A stretch of 64,000 nt of DNA from Streptacidiphilus sp. ASG 303 (GTDB taxonomy: Bacteria > Actinomycetota > Actinomycetes > Streptomycetales > Streptomycetaceae). Position numbers and translations under genes: made by a program. The notes beneath the pieces are model-generated. The model worked only from the letters and a program-made list of their open reading frames with translations. It was not told the DNA's origin and ran no database searches. How positions within the stretch are numbered: position 1 is the stretch's first letter; every line of letters starts with the position of its first letter. The stretch spans positions 124,001 through 188,000 of the forward strand of contig NZ_JAJLRA010000003.1 of the NCBI RefSeq assembly GCF_020991365.1. Direction: 5' to 3'. Of this stretch, positions 1 to 9,495 are shown piece by piece.

Positions 1-560
1 ATCAGCGGCACGTTGACGCCGCCGATGAAGCCGATCTTGTGGGTCTTCGACTTCGCCGCGGCGGCCACGCCGGCGAGGTAGGAGCTCTGCTCCTCGGTGA
101 AGACCAGGCTGGTGACGTTCGGGGCGTCGACGACGGAGTCGACGATCGCGAACTTGGTGTTCGGGTGCTCCTTGGCGACCGTCTTGACGGCGTCGGCGTA
201 GGAGAAGCCGATGGCGATGATCGGGCTGTAGCCCGCCTCGGCCAGGTCCTTCAGACGCTGCGTCTTGTCGGCGGGGGTCTCGTTGGCGCCGGCGGAGAGC
301 TCCTTGGTGGCCACACCGAGCTGCTGCTTGGCCTGGTCGAGACCGCGGGCGGCCGAGTCGTTGAAGGACTGGTCGCCACGGCCGCCGATGTCGTAGGCCA
401 TGCCGACCTTGACACCGCCGCCGGCGGCACCGGCCCCGGCCGAACCGGAGGGGCTGGTGGTGGTGGAGCTGCTGTCCGACGTGCTGCCGCAGGCGGCGAG
501 CGTGGCGATGCCCAGCGAACCGCTGAGCACAACCGCGGCGAGCTTGGTTACTCGGCGCAA
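1..560 (-). CDS. BMP family ABC transporter substrate-binding lipoprotein (C-terminus beyond window)
   Basis: This is the N-terminal part (186 codons visible) of a basic-membrane-protein (BMP) family lipoprotein, the extracytoplasmic binding subunit of ABC importers, usually for nucleosides. It starts with TTG at 560, chosen because AAGGAG lies about 8 nt upstream; no ATG or GTG fits. The protein has a lipoprotein signal peptide ending in the lipobox LAAC, then a Ser/Thr/Gly linker. The family region follows, with KVGMAYDIGGRGDQSFND and, further on, FTEEQSSYLAG and KIGFIGG. The gene runs off the left edge, so the C-terminal lobe is not seen. Ligand type is inferred from the family only. The upstream region carries nested inverted repeats (see 609-641). 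Confidence 0.9.
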   Translation of the reverse strand, partial: MRRVTKLAAVVLSGSLGIATLAACGSTSDSSSTTTSPSGSAGAGAAGGGVKVGMAYDIGGRGDQSFNDSAARGLDQAKQQLGVATKELSAGANETPADKTQRLKDLAEAGYSPIIAIGFSYADAVKTVAKEHPNTKFAIVDSVVDAPNVTSLVFTEEQSSYLAGVAAAAKSKTHKIGFIGGVNVPL

Positions 561-608
561 GGGAGTTTCTCCTTCCGACACGCACCTGTCTGGCGTGATC
601 GAACGCCA

Positions 609-641
609 CCGTAACGCGCGTAGAACACAGTTGTGTTACGG
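609..641. promoter_or_regulatory. Nested inverted repeats upstream of the BMP lipoprotein gene
   Basis: Two overlapping dyads lie 50-80 nt before the BMP start. The outer one is CCGTAAC (609-615) with GTTACGG (635-641). The inner one is AACACA (624-629) with TGTGTT (632-637), separated by GT. The stretch is AT-richer than its surroundings, as expected for a regulator site or promoter core. No known operator consensus is claimed. Confidence 0.4.
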
Positions 642-782
642 CTTCGCCGGAAGGGGCGGTTGTTATCAAACCGTGGCGGGACGGGGCGTATAGCGGGCGG
701 AACGGGCGGTGACACCGCCCTTTCGACCCCTTGCGCTCCCGTACCGTACCCCTCCCGGCGGCCCCCGGTCAGGGGGCGCGGG

Positions 783-2156
783 TCAGAGGGCGCGCGCGTG
801 CTCCAGCGCCAGCGAGCAGAACAGCTCCACGCCCACGCCGATCGCCCGCTCGTCCACGTCGAAGGTCCCCTGGTGCAGGTCGCGGACCCCGGACTCGGCG
901 GGGTCGCGCACCCCGAGCCGGGCCAGCGCGCCGGGGATCTTCTCCAGGTACCAGGAGAAGTCCTCGCCGCCGAGGCTCTGCTCGGTGTCCTCCACGACGG
1001 TGGTGCGCGGCCCGCCGAAGCGGGCGTGCATCGCGGCGTCCAGCTGGGCGACCGACTCGGCCTCGTTGACCACCGGCGGCACCCCGCGGTGGTAGGTCAG
1101 CTCCCACTTGGCCCGGTGGGCCTCGGCCATCCGGGCGATCAGCTCGTGCAGCAGCTCGGGCGCCTCGCGCCAGCCGGCCAGCTCCAGGCAGCGGACGGTG
1201 CCCTCCAGCTCGGCGTGCTGCGGGATCACGTTGGCGGCCGAGCCGGAGGTGATCCGGCCCCAGACCAGGCTGACGCCCCAGCGGGGGTCCACCCGCCGGC
1301 CGAGAGCACCCGGAAGGTCGGCGGCCATCCGGGCGACGGCGCCCACCAGGTCGGTGGTCAGGTGCGGCCGGGCGGTGTGCCCGCCCGGCCCGTCGAGGGA
1401 GAGCACCAGGCGGTCGCAGGCCGAGGTGATCGCCCCGACGCGCAGGCCGACCCGGCCCACGTCGACCTTCGGGTCGCAGTGCACGGCGAACATCCGGCCC
1501 ACGCCCTCCAGGCCGCCGGCCTTGATGACGTCCAGCGCCCCGCCCGGCATGACCTCCTCGGCGGGCTGGAAGACCAGCCGCACCGGCTGCCGCAGCCGGC
1601 CCGCCTCCGCCGCCTCGGCCAGCACCAGCGCGGTGCCCAGCACCACGGCGGTGTGGACGTCGTGGCCGCAGGCGTGCGCCCGGCCGGGCACGGTGGAGCG
1701 GTACGGGACGTCGGTCTTGGCGTCGTCGATGGGCAGCGCGTCGATGTCCGCCCGGAACGCCAGCAGCGGGGTGCCCGACGGCGTGCCCTCGGGGACGATG
1801 TCGCAGACCAGGCCGGTGCCGGCGGGCAGCACGCGGGGCTGCAGGCCGGCCCGGGTCAGGCGCTCGGCGAGCAGCGCGGTGGTGCGGAACTCCTCGCGGC
1901 CCAGCTCGGGGTGCATGTGCACGTCGCGGCGGAAGGCCACCAGCTCGGCGGCGTGCGCGCGGACCCGGGCCCGGAGGAGGTCGGCCCCGGGGAGGTCGGT
2001 GCCGAGGAGGTCCGCACCGGGGAGGTCGGGCGCGGGCAGTCCGGAGCCGGGGAGATCGGCGCCGGGGAGGCCCGCGGCCGGTGCATGGTCCGCGGCGGGG
2101 TCGTCCGATACCGGGTCGAGGGGGGAGGCGACACTCCCGGGCGTTGGGTGGTTCAC
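783..2156 (-). CDS. M20 family amidohydrolase / peptidase
   Basis: A metal-dependent amidohydrolase of the M20 (HipO/AmhX-like) family, expected to hydrolyse N-acyl amino acids or similar amides in the cytoplasm. Visible family landmarks are DVHMHPELG near the start of the core, HACGHDVHTA (metal and catalytic site) and FQPAEE (catalytic Glu). The dimerisation-domain part DGPGGHTARP and a final GGEDFSWY also fit. The 457-residue length is longer than usual because about 60 residues before the core are a Pro/Ala/Asp/Leu-rich repeat (GADLPG-like), encoded by 15-bp DNA repeats. Start is GTG 2156; a TAACCT-like -10 lies 7 nt upstream, so the transcript may be leaderless. An internal start after the repeat is possible. 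Confidence 0.88.
   Translation of the reverse strand: MNHPTPGSVASPLDPVSDDPAADHAPAAGLPGADLPGSGLPAPDLPGADLLGTDLPGADLLRARVRAHAAELVAFRRDVHMHPELGREEFRTTALLAERLTRAGLQPRVLPAGTGLVCDIVPEGTPSGTPLLAFRADIDALPIDDAKTDVPYRSTVPGRAHACGHDVHTAVVLGTALVLAEAAEAGRLRQPVRLVFQPAEEVMPGGALDVIKAGGLEGVGRMFAVHCDPKVDVGRVGLRVGAITSACDRLVLSLDGPGGHTARPHLTTDLVGAVARMAADLPGALGRRVDPRWGVSLVWGRITSGSAANVIPQHAELEGTVRCLELAGWREAPELLHELIARMAEAHRAKWELTYHRGVPPVVNEAESVAQLDAAMHARFGGPRTTVVEDTEQSLGGEDFSWYLEKIPGALARLGVRDPAESGVRDLHQGTFDVDERAIGVGVELFCSLALEHARAL
1974..2071. repeat. 15-bp imperfect tandem repeats inside the M20 gene
   Basis: About six copies of a 15-bp unit resembling TCGGCNCCGGGGAGG are in phase with the codons. They encode repeated five-residue steps (DLPGA type) that resemble pentapeptide-repeat periodicity at the extreme N-terminus of the amidohydrolase. 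The unit length is a multiple of three, so copy-number change would keep the frame. Confidence 0.7.
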
Positions 2157-2754
2157 CTCAACTAGGTTACGACCGATCCGCTTGTCCAGCCGGTGATCGT
2201 CGTAATTACCGACCCCCCGGGGCGAAAAAGTCCCCCACCCGGCGCATGGTGAGCGGCGGGTTCGGGTATGACCTGTGGTTTACGCCACCTTCCCGGGTGA
2301 CCCCTTCCGGCGCCGCCCCGCCGCCCCGCCGGCTCTCCCGCCCCCGCGGCCGCCTCCCGCCCCCGCGGCCTCCGCCGCCCCGGCCGAGGAGCCGTGCCTC
2401 CCGGCCGGACACCGCCCGGACACCGCGGGGAGCGCCCGCCGCGGCCCCCGGCCGCCCGGGCGCGCACCGGCCGGCGCCCCCGGGTGCCGACCGGGATCGG
2501 CGGCTCAGGACCGGCCGGTCCGGACCGGCGGCCCCGGACCGGCCGTCCTGTGCAACGACCGGCAGCCCGGCGGGACACGACCGGGTCATGTCAAGGCAAA
2601 GCTTCTCCCCCGGCCCTTGAGACGCCACGTTCGTTGCATATACACATCAACGGCACCTCTGTCGCACTCCTGTCCCAGATGCGACGACCAGTCCCACGGC
2701 CGCCGCGCCCGGCACAGGGCGCTGCCGCCCCATGACCGAACTGGGGGAACCCAC
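2157..2754. other. 598-bp intergenic region, no gene recognised
   Basis: This gap separates the divergent M20 amidohydrolase and S53 protease genes. Open frames exist on both strands but give only Pro/Arg/Gly-rich composition with no family resemblance or ribosome binding site. The right third (about 2590-2700) is less GC-rich and probably holds the protease promoter. The left end holds the M20 promoter. Confidence 0.5.
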
Positions 2755-4809
2755 GTGCCACAAGCTGCCCGCAGGCGGCTCTCCCGCATATCCGTGGCGG
2801 CGTCCGCCACGGCTCTGATCGCGGGATCGCTCGCCCTCGCGGCCCCCGCGGCCACCGCCTCCGCCGCCGCCCCGACCGGGGCCGCCCGGAGGCTCGCCGG
2901 CACCCACCCGGCCTGGGCCACCGCCTCGGCCGACCGGGGCGCCGCCTCCGCGAACTCCACCGCGGACGTCCGCGTCTACCTCGCCGGGCAGGACCCGGCC
3001 GGGCTGGCCGCGTACGCCCGCGCCGTCTCCGACCCGGCCTCCCCGCAGTACGGCCGGTACCTGACGCCCGCACAGGCGCGGGCCCGCTTCGGGGCCTCCG
3101 CCGCGCAGGTCGACGCCGTCCACGCCTGGCTGGCCGGCAGCGGTCTGAGGGTCGGCCGCACCACCGCCCACTACGTGGAGGTCTCCGGCACCACCGCGGC
3201 GCTGGAGAAGGCCTTCGGCACCCGCATCCACACCTACCGCACCGGCGGGGGCGTCCACCGCGCCCCGGCCTCCGACGCGGTGCTGCCCGCGTCCGTCGCG
3301 GGCGCCGTGCTCGGCGTCAGCGGCCTCAGCGACACGGTGCACAAGGCCGTCTCGCAGGCCGTGCCGGTGGACCGCAGCCGGCGGTCGGCCTCCCTCTTCG
3401 CCCGCGCCGCCTCCGGCGTCCCGGCGCAGAAGGGCCTGCCGACCGTCCCGACCTGCTCCGCCAAGTACGGGGAGCGCACGGCCAAGGGCGCGCCCGCCGG
3501 GTACGAGGCGAACGAGCCGTTCGCGCCGTGCTCCTACACCCCGAAGCAGCTCCGCGAGGCCTACGGCGTCAACGACAGCGGGCTGACGGGCAGGGGCGCG
3601 AAGGTCGCGGTCATCGACGCGTACGGCCTGCCCACCATGGCGGCCGACGCCTCGCACTTCGCCACCGCCCACGGCGACCGGGCGTTCCGCGCCGGCCAGT
3701 ACACCGAGTACGTGACGCCGGGGCAGTGGACGCACGAGGACGAGTGCGGCGGCCCCGCCGGCTGGGCCGGCGAGGAGGCGCTGGACGTGGAGATGGTCTA
3801 CGGCCTCGCGCCCGACGCCCAGGTCGTCTACGTCGGCGGCAACTCGTGCTACGACGACGACCTGTACGACGCCATGGCGAAGGTCGTCGACGAGCACCTG
3901 GCCGACGTCGTCACGAACTCGTGGGGCGAGATCATGCACTCCACGGCGGGCGACATCGACCCGGCCGTGGTCAAGGCCGACGAGCAGGTCTTCATGCTCG
4001 GCGCCGCCGAGGGCATCGGCTTCACCTTCTCCACCGGCGACTGCGGCGACGACTCCCCCGGGGCCGCCGCCACCGGCGTCAACTGCGAGCCGACCACCAG
4101 CCGGGCGCAGACCCAGTGGCCGGCCTCCTCGGTGTGGGTGACCGGCGTCGGCGGCACCGCGCTCGGCACCTCCTCCTCGCGCGGCCGGTACGGCTTCGAG
4201 ACCAGCATGGGCGACCAGCGCTCGGTGCTCTCCGCCGACCAGAGGAGCTGGAACCCCTTCCCGGGCCGCTTCTACTTCGGCGGCGGCGGCGGCACCAGCG
4301 AGGACTTCGCGCAGCCGTGGTACCAGAAGGGCGTGGTGCCGAGGTCGGTCTCCACCACCCTGATGACCGGGGCGAAGGCGAAGAGGCCGATGCGCACCCT
4401 CCCGGACGTCTCGATGAACGGCGACCTGGTCACCAGCGTGCTGGTCGGCTACGACGACGGCACCGGGTACAGCGAGGGCGGCTACGGCGGCACCTCGGTC
4501 TCCTCGCCGGAGTACGCGGGCCTGCTCGCCGACGCGATCCAGGCGCGGCACGGCCGGGCCGTCGGCTTCGCCAACCCGGGCATCTACGACCGGGCCGGCA
4601 CCTCGGCGTACCACGACGTCGACGACACGGCCGTGCACGCCAAGCTCGGCAATGTCGTGGACCTCGGGGTCGTCGACGGCAGCCTGCGGGTGCGGCTGTA
4701 CCGGATCGGGGCGGACTTCGGCCTCAGGGCCGTCCGCGGCTACGACACCGCCACCGGTGTCGGCTCCCCGGCGAAGGACTACCTGAGGTCCTACCTGCCG
4801 CGCCGCTGA
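2755..4809 (+). CDS. Secreted S53 family (sedolisin / kumamolisin-like) serine-carboxyl protease
   Basis: A pre-pro-protease of 684 residues. Start is GTG 2755 with GGGGGAA upstream; the reading frame is open far beyond, but the signal peptide only makes sense from here. Order: Arg-rich signal peptide to about residue 38 (ends ...APAATASAA), pro-kumamolisin activation domain about 50-195, then the catalytic domain. The Glu-Asp-Ser triad is visible as E340-x3-D344 (EEALDVE), oxyanion Asp D429 (FSTGDCGDDS) and nucleophile S581 (GGTSVSSPEY). Asp-rich HDVDD near the C-terminus fits the family calcium site. It should be exported by Sec or Tat, self-process and degrade protein at acidic pH. It ends before a strong hairpin. 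Confidence 0.93.
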   Translation: MPQAARRRLSRISVAASATALIAGSLALAAPAATASAAAPTGAARRLAGTHPAWATASADRGAASANSTADVRVYLAGQDPAGLAAYARAVSDPASPQYGRYLTPAQARARFGASAAQVDAVHAWLAGSGLRVGRTTAHYVEVSGTTAALEKAFGTRIHTYRTGGGVHRAPASDAVLPASVAGAVLGVSGLSDTVHKAVSQAVPVDRSRRSASLFARAASGVPAQKGLPTVPTCSAKYGERTAKGAPAGYEANEPFAPCSYTPKQLREAYGVNDSGLTGRGAKVAVIDAYGLPTMAADASHFATAHGDRAFRAGQYTEYVTPGQWTHEDECGGPAGWAGEEALDVEMVYGLAPDAQVVYVGGNSCYDDDLYDAMAKVVDEHLADVVTNSWGEIMHSTAGDIDPAVVKADEQVFMLGAAEGIGFTFSTGDCGDDSPGAAATGVNCEPTTSRAQTQWPASSVWVTGVGGTALGTSSSRGRYGFETSMGDQRSVLSADQRSWNPFPGRFYFGGGGGTSEDFAQPWYQKGVVPRSVSTTLMTGAKAKRPMRTLPDVSMNGDLVTSVLVGYDDGTGYSEGGYGGTSVSSPEYAGLLADAIQARHGRAVGFANPGIYDRAGTSAYHDVDDTAVHAKLGNVVDLGVVDGSLRVRLYRIGADFGLRAVRGYDTATGVGSPAKDYLRSYLPRR

Positions 4810-4871
4810 CCCCGCGTCACACCGCCGCAGCACCACGGCACACCACGGCCCAGCGGCACCACCGCACGGAA

Positions 4872-4908
4872 GCCGGGGCCCGGGATCACCGCGATCCCGG
4901 GCCCCGGC
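4872..4908. terminator. Bidirectional hairpin between S53 protease and mutase genes
   Basis: A perfect 16-bp stem (4872-4887 with 4893-4908) and 5-nt loop lie between convergent genes. No T-run follows, as is common in Streptomyces. Confidence 0.8.
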
Positions 4909-4924
4909 CCCTTCCGCCGCCCCG

Positions 4925-6502
<1,578 letters not shown>

Positions 6503-6725
6503 GGGGTTCCTCCGCTGGGGGTGAGGGCCGCTGGGGTGAGGGTCGGGCCGCCCCGCCCGGTGCAGGGCGGTGGGAGTCGGAGCCGGTCCCGCACGGCCGG
6601 TCCCCGCTCCTGCGGCGCCACGCACTGTAATCGTGCCGCGTACGGCCGCACAGGCGCATCCCCTGGGAGGTTGCTCACACCGGCCTGCGATGATCCGGGG
6701 CAGGCGGGGCGCGGGGACCCGGCGC

Positions 6726-6770
6726 GGAAGAACCCGGCAGGGAAGAACCCGGCACGGAAGAACCCGGCAC
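6726..6770. repeat. Three 15-bp tandem repeats in the mutase/SDR divergent intergenic region
   Basis: The units are GGAAGAACCCGGCAG, then GGAAGAACCCGGCAC twice, followed by degenerate copies to about 6800. They end just before the ribosome binding site of the SDR gene and may reflect slippage or bind a factor. Confidence 0.7.
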
Positions 6771-6811
6771 GGAAGAGCAGCACGGAGCACGGGGCACGGA
6801 AGGGGACAGGC

Positions 6812-7564
6812 ATGGACGGGCGGAAGGTGGCGGTGGTCACCGGGGCCAGCAGCGGCATCGGCGCGGCCACCGCGCGGGGGCTGGCGGCGGCCGGCTACCG
6901 GGTGGTGCTGGCGGCGCGGCGCGCGGAGCGGATCGAGGCGCTGGCCGAGGAGGTCGGCGGCGAGGCCCGGGTGCTGGACGTCACCGACCGGGCCGCGGTG
7001 GACGCCTTCGCGGCGTCCCTGGACCGGGTGGACGTGCTGGTCAACAACGCCGGCGGGGCGATCGGGGCGGAGTCGGTGGAGTCCTCCGACCCGGGCGACT
7101 GGCTGGCCATGTACCAGGTGAACGTGATGGGTGTGCTGCACGTGACGCAGGCGCTGATGCCGGCGCTGCGGGCGAGCGGCGACGGCACGGTGGTGGTGCT
7201 CTCCTCCACGGCGGGCTTCACGGCGTACGAGGGCGGCGGCGGGTACGTCGTGGCGAAGCACGGCGCGCACGCGATCGCGGGGACGCTGCGGCTGGAGCTG
7301 TGCGGGGAGCCGATCCGGGTGATCGAGATCGCGCCGGGCATGGTGCGCACCGAGGGGTTCGCGGTGAACCGCTTCCGCGGGGACGAGGAGAAGGCGGCGG
7401 CGGTGTACGCGGGCGTCGCCGAGCCGCTCACCGCCGAGGACGTGGCGGACACGGTGGTCTGGGCGGTCACCCGGCCCCCGCACGTCAACGTGGACCTGCT
7501 GGTGGTGCGCCCCCGCGCGCAGGCGGCGCAGCACAAGGTGCACCGGGAGCACCCGAAGGGGTGA
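6812..7564 (+). CDS. SDR family NAD(P)-dependent oxidoreductase
   Basis: A classical short-chain dehydrogenase/reductase of 250 residues. It has the nucleotide-binding TGASSGIG near residue 10, the RR pair in AARRAER (suggesting NADP preference), NNAGG, and a catalytic Ser in LSSTAGF. The usual YxxxK appears as YVVAK. The C-terminal part contains IAPGMVRTE. It resembles the YdfG/serine-3-dehydrogenase group. Start ATG 6812 has AGGGGA 7 nt upstream. It is divergent from the mutase gene across about 310 bp. Substrate cannot be read from the sequence. Confidence 0.9.
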   Translation: MDGRKVAVVTGASSGIGAATARGLAAAGYRVVLAARRAERIEALAEEVGGEARVLDVTDRAAVDAFAASLDRVDVLVNNAGGAIGAESVESSDPGDWLAMYQVNVMGVLHVTQALMPALRASGDGTVVVLSSTAGFTAYEGGGGYVVAKHGAHAIAGTLRLELCGEPIRVIEIAPGMVRTEGFAVNRFRGDEEKAAAVYAGVAEPLTAEDVADTVVWAVTRPPHVNVDLLVVRPRAQAAQHKVHREHPKG

Positions 7565-7856
7565 ACGCGCTCCCGCGCGACACCCGGATCGGGTGAATTC
7601 CGGGATCGGCGGCGCGGAGGCCCGGCGGGGCCAGTACCTTGGGAGCGGCCCTGTCCGCGCAGGCGCGGGGGCCGCGACCCTGCCCTGTCCCCGCACTAGC
7701 CTGTCCCGCACGGCCCGCCCCGTGCAGACCGCCACCGCAGCAGTCCCGCAGCGCCGCCGGTCCCCCTCCACCGCACGGCACCCGCCCGGGCAGGGGCCCC
7801 GGCCTTCCCCGTCCCCCCGGTTCCCCCGGCCTCCCACCCCTCATGAGGAGGACCCG

Positions 7857-8402
7857 CTGTCCAGCGACGTCCCGGCGCCCCGGCCGCCGGCCCAGGCGCA
7901 GGCCCCCGCGGGCCTGCGCAGGTTCAACGACGCGGACCACGGCGCGGCCGAGGAGGCCCTGCTCGCCTGCTGCGGCAGCACCCGCTGGGCGCTGCGGCTG
8001 GCCGCCCACCGCCCCTACCCCGACGTGGAGTCGCTGCTGGCGGCCGCCAGCGAGGCCTCCTACGACCTGCGGCCCGCCGACCTGGCCGAGGCGCTGGCGG
8101 ACGAGAGCTGGATGCCGCACTCGCTGCTGGGCATGCGGGCCCCCGGCAGCCAGGCGGCGCGCACGGCGCTCCAGGCGGCGCACGCCGCGTACGAGGCGCG
8201 GTTCGGCCACGTCTTCGTGGTCTGCCTGGAGGCGTGCCCGCCGGAGGAGATGCTGGACGCGGTGCTGGCGTCGGTCCGCGGCCGGCTCGGCAACGACCCG
8301 GACGAGGAGCGGCTGGTGGCGGCCGAAGAGCTGCGGCGGATCGCCCTCGGACGCCTGGAACACCTGGTGGCGAGCCCTACGGGGGCGGGCGCGCCGGCCT
8401 GA
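7857..8402 (+). CDS. OHCU decarboxylase-like protein (2-oxo-4-hydroxy-4-carboxy-5-ureidoimidazoline decarboxylase family)
   Basis: The 181-residue product matches the all-helical OHCU decarboxylase family (UraD), whose members convert OHCU to S-allantoin after urate oxidation. Evidence is the N-terminal RRFNDAD, the AEALADESWMPHSLLG segment with its His (residue 88) at the catalytic position, and FGHVFVV near residue 117. The family usually has HP at the catalytic site; here it is HS. The start is uncertain: GAGGAGG lies 5 nt before CTG 7857 and no ATG, GTG or TTG lies nearby in frame. Farther in-frame GTG codons would add a Pro/Arg-rich tail. No other urate-degradation gene is in the window; sdhC follows. 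Confidence 0.72.
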   Translation: MSSDVPAPRPPAQAQAPAGLRRFNDADHGAAEEALLACCGSTRWALRLAAHRPYPDVESLLAAASEASYDLRPADLAEALADESWMPHSLLGMRAPGSQAARTALQAAHAAYEARFGHVFVVCLEACPPEEMLDAVLASVRGRLGNDPDEERLVAAEELRRIALGRLEHLVASPTGAGAPA

Positions 8403-8595
8403 GGGGGGACGTCCGCGGGGCCGGGAGGCCCGTCCGGACTGACCCGGTCGGGGCGGATCCGCGCCGGTCGGGACCCCCGGCAGGCTGGTGCGTTCCCGGC
8501 GTCGCTACGATGGCACCGGCCGGTGGACCGTACCCGGCCGGGCTGACCGACACCGAAGCCGGCCGAGCCCCGATCCCGCTTCCGGAGGGTTTTCC

Positions 8596-8976
8596 GTGCC
8601 GGCTGGAACGCTGTACCGCGGCCGGGAAGGCATGTGGTCGTGGGTGGCTCATCGAGTCACCGGCGTACTCATCTTCTTCTTCCTCTTCGCCCACGTACTC
8701 GACACGGCGCTCGTCCGCGTCTCTCCCGAGGCGTACGACAACGTCATCGCGACCTACAAGGTCTGGTTCGTCAACCTGATGGAGTACGGCCTGGTCGCCG
8801 CCATCCTCTTCCACGCGCTGAACGGCCTGCGGGTCATCGCGGTGGACTTCTGGTCCAAGGGCACCCGCTACCAGCGGCAGATGCTCTGGAGCGTCGTCGG
8901 CCTGTGGGTCCTGCTGATGGCCGGGGCTTTCTACCCGGTGCTGAAGCACACCCTCACGACCTGGTTCGGGAAGTGA
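8596..8976 (+). CDS. sdhC: Succinate dehydrogenase cytochrome b556 subunit
   Basis: First gene of sdhCDAB: a 126-residue membrane subunit with three hydrophobic segments. It carries WVAHRVTGVL near the start and HALNGLR near residue 77, where the His is a heme b ligand in the family. It anchors the SdhAB dimer and takes part in menaquinone reduction. Start GTG 8596 has GGAGGG 6 nt upstream. A possible -10, TACGAT, lies about 90 nt upstream near 8506. sdhD follows after 6 nt. Confidence 0.95.
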   Translation: MPAGTLYRGREGMWSWVAHRVTGVLIFFFLFAHVLDTALVRVSPEAYDNVIATYKVWFVNLMEYGLVAAILFHALNGLRVIAVDFWSKGTRYQRQMLWSVVGLWVLLMAGAFYPVLKHTLTTWFGK

Positions 8977-8982
8977 TCCGCG

Positions 8983-9465
8983 ATGTCCACTGAGACCTCC
9001 CCGGTGGAGCTCGTCTCCTCCTCCCAGCCGCACACCGGCAAGGGCCTGTCCGCCGACGGCGTGCACGTCATCGAGCCGCCGCGCGCCCGCACCCCGAGGA
9101 CCCCGCGGGTGACCCGCGGCAACTTCGAGATGTGGGCGTGGCTGTTCATGCGCCTCTCCGGCGTCGTGCTCGTCGTCCTGGTCCTCGGCCACCTGGTGAT
9201 CCAGCTGGTCGTGGACGGCGGCGTGTCGAAGATCAGCTTCGCCTTCGTGGCCGGCCGCTGGGCCTCGCCCTTCTGGCAGGGCTGGGACCTGCTGATGCTC
9301 TGGCTGGCCATGCTCCACGGCTCCAACGGCCTGCGCACCGTCATCAACGACTACGCCGAGCGGGCCAACACCCGCCTGTGGCTGAAGTCGCTGCTGCTGG
9401 TCGCGACCGTCTTCACCGTGCTGCTCGGCACGCTGGTGATCTTCACCTTCGACCCGAACATCTAA
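8983..9465 (+). CDS. sdhD: Succinate dehydrogenase hydrophobic membrane anchor subunit
   Basis: A 160-residue partner of SdhC. A polar N-terminus of about 45 residues is followed by three transmembrane helices, with HGSNGLRTVINDYA as the family-typical quinone/heme-side loop. It forms the membrane domain of complex II. The ribosome binding site is weak and the gene starts 6 nt after sdhC, suggesting translational coupling. sdhA follows after 30 nt. Confidence 0.94.
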   Translation: MSTETSPVELVSSSQPHTGKGLSADGVHVIEPPRARTPRTPRVTRGNFEMWAWLFMRLSGVVLVVLVLGHLVIQLVVDGGVSKISFAFVAGRWASPFWQGWDLLMLWLAMLHGSNGLRTVINDYAERANTRLWLKSLLLVATVFTVLLGTLVIFTFDPNI

Positions 9466-9495
9466 GCGGCAGCAGACGAGGCGAACGAGACCCCC

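Noticed and set aside
2162-2628. Minus-strand frames in the gap before the S53 protease
   Set aside because: Arg/Gly-rich, no ribosome binding site and no recognisable motif; overlapping alternative frames look equally good.
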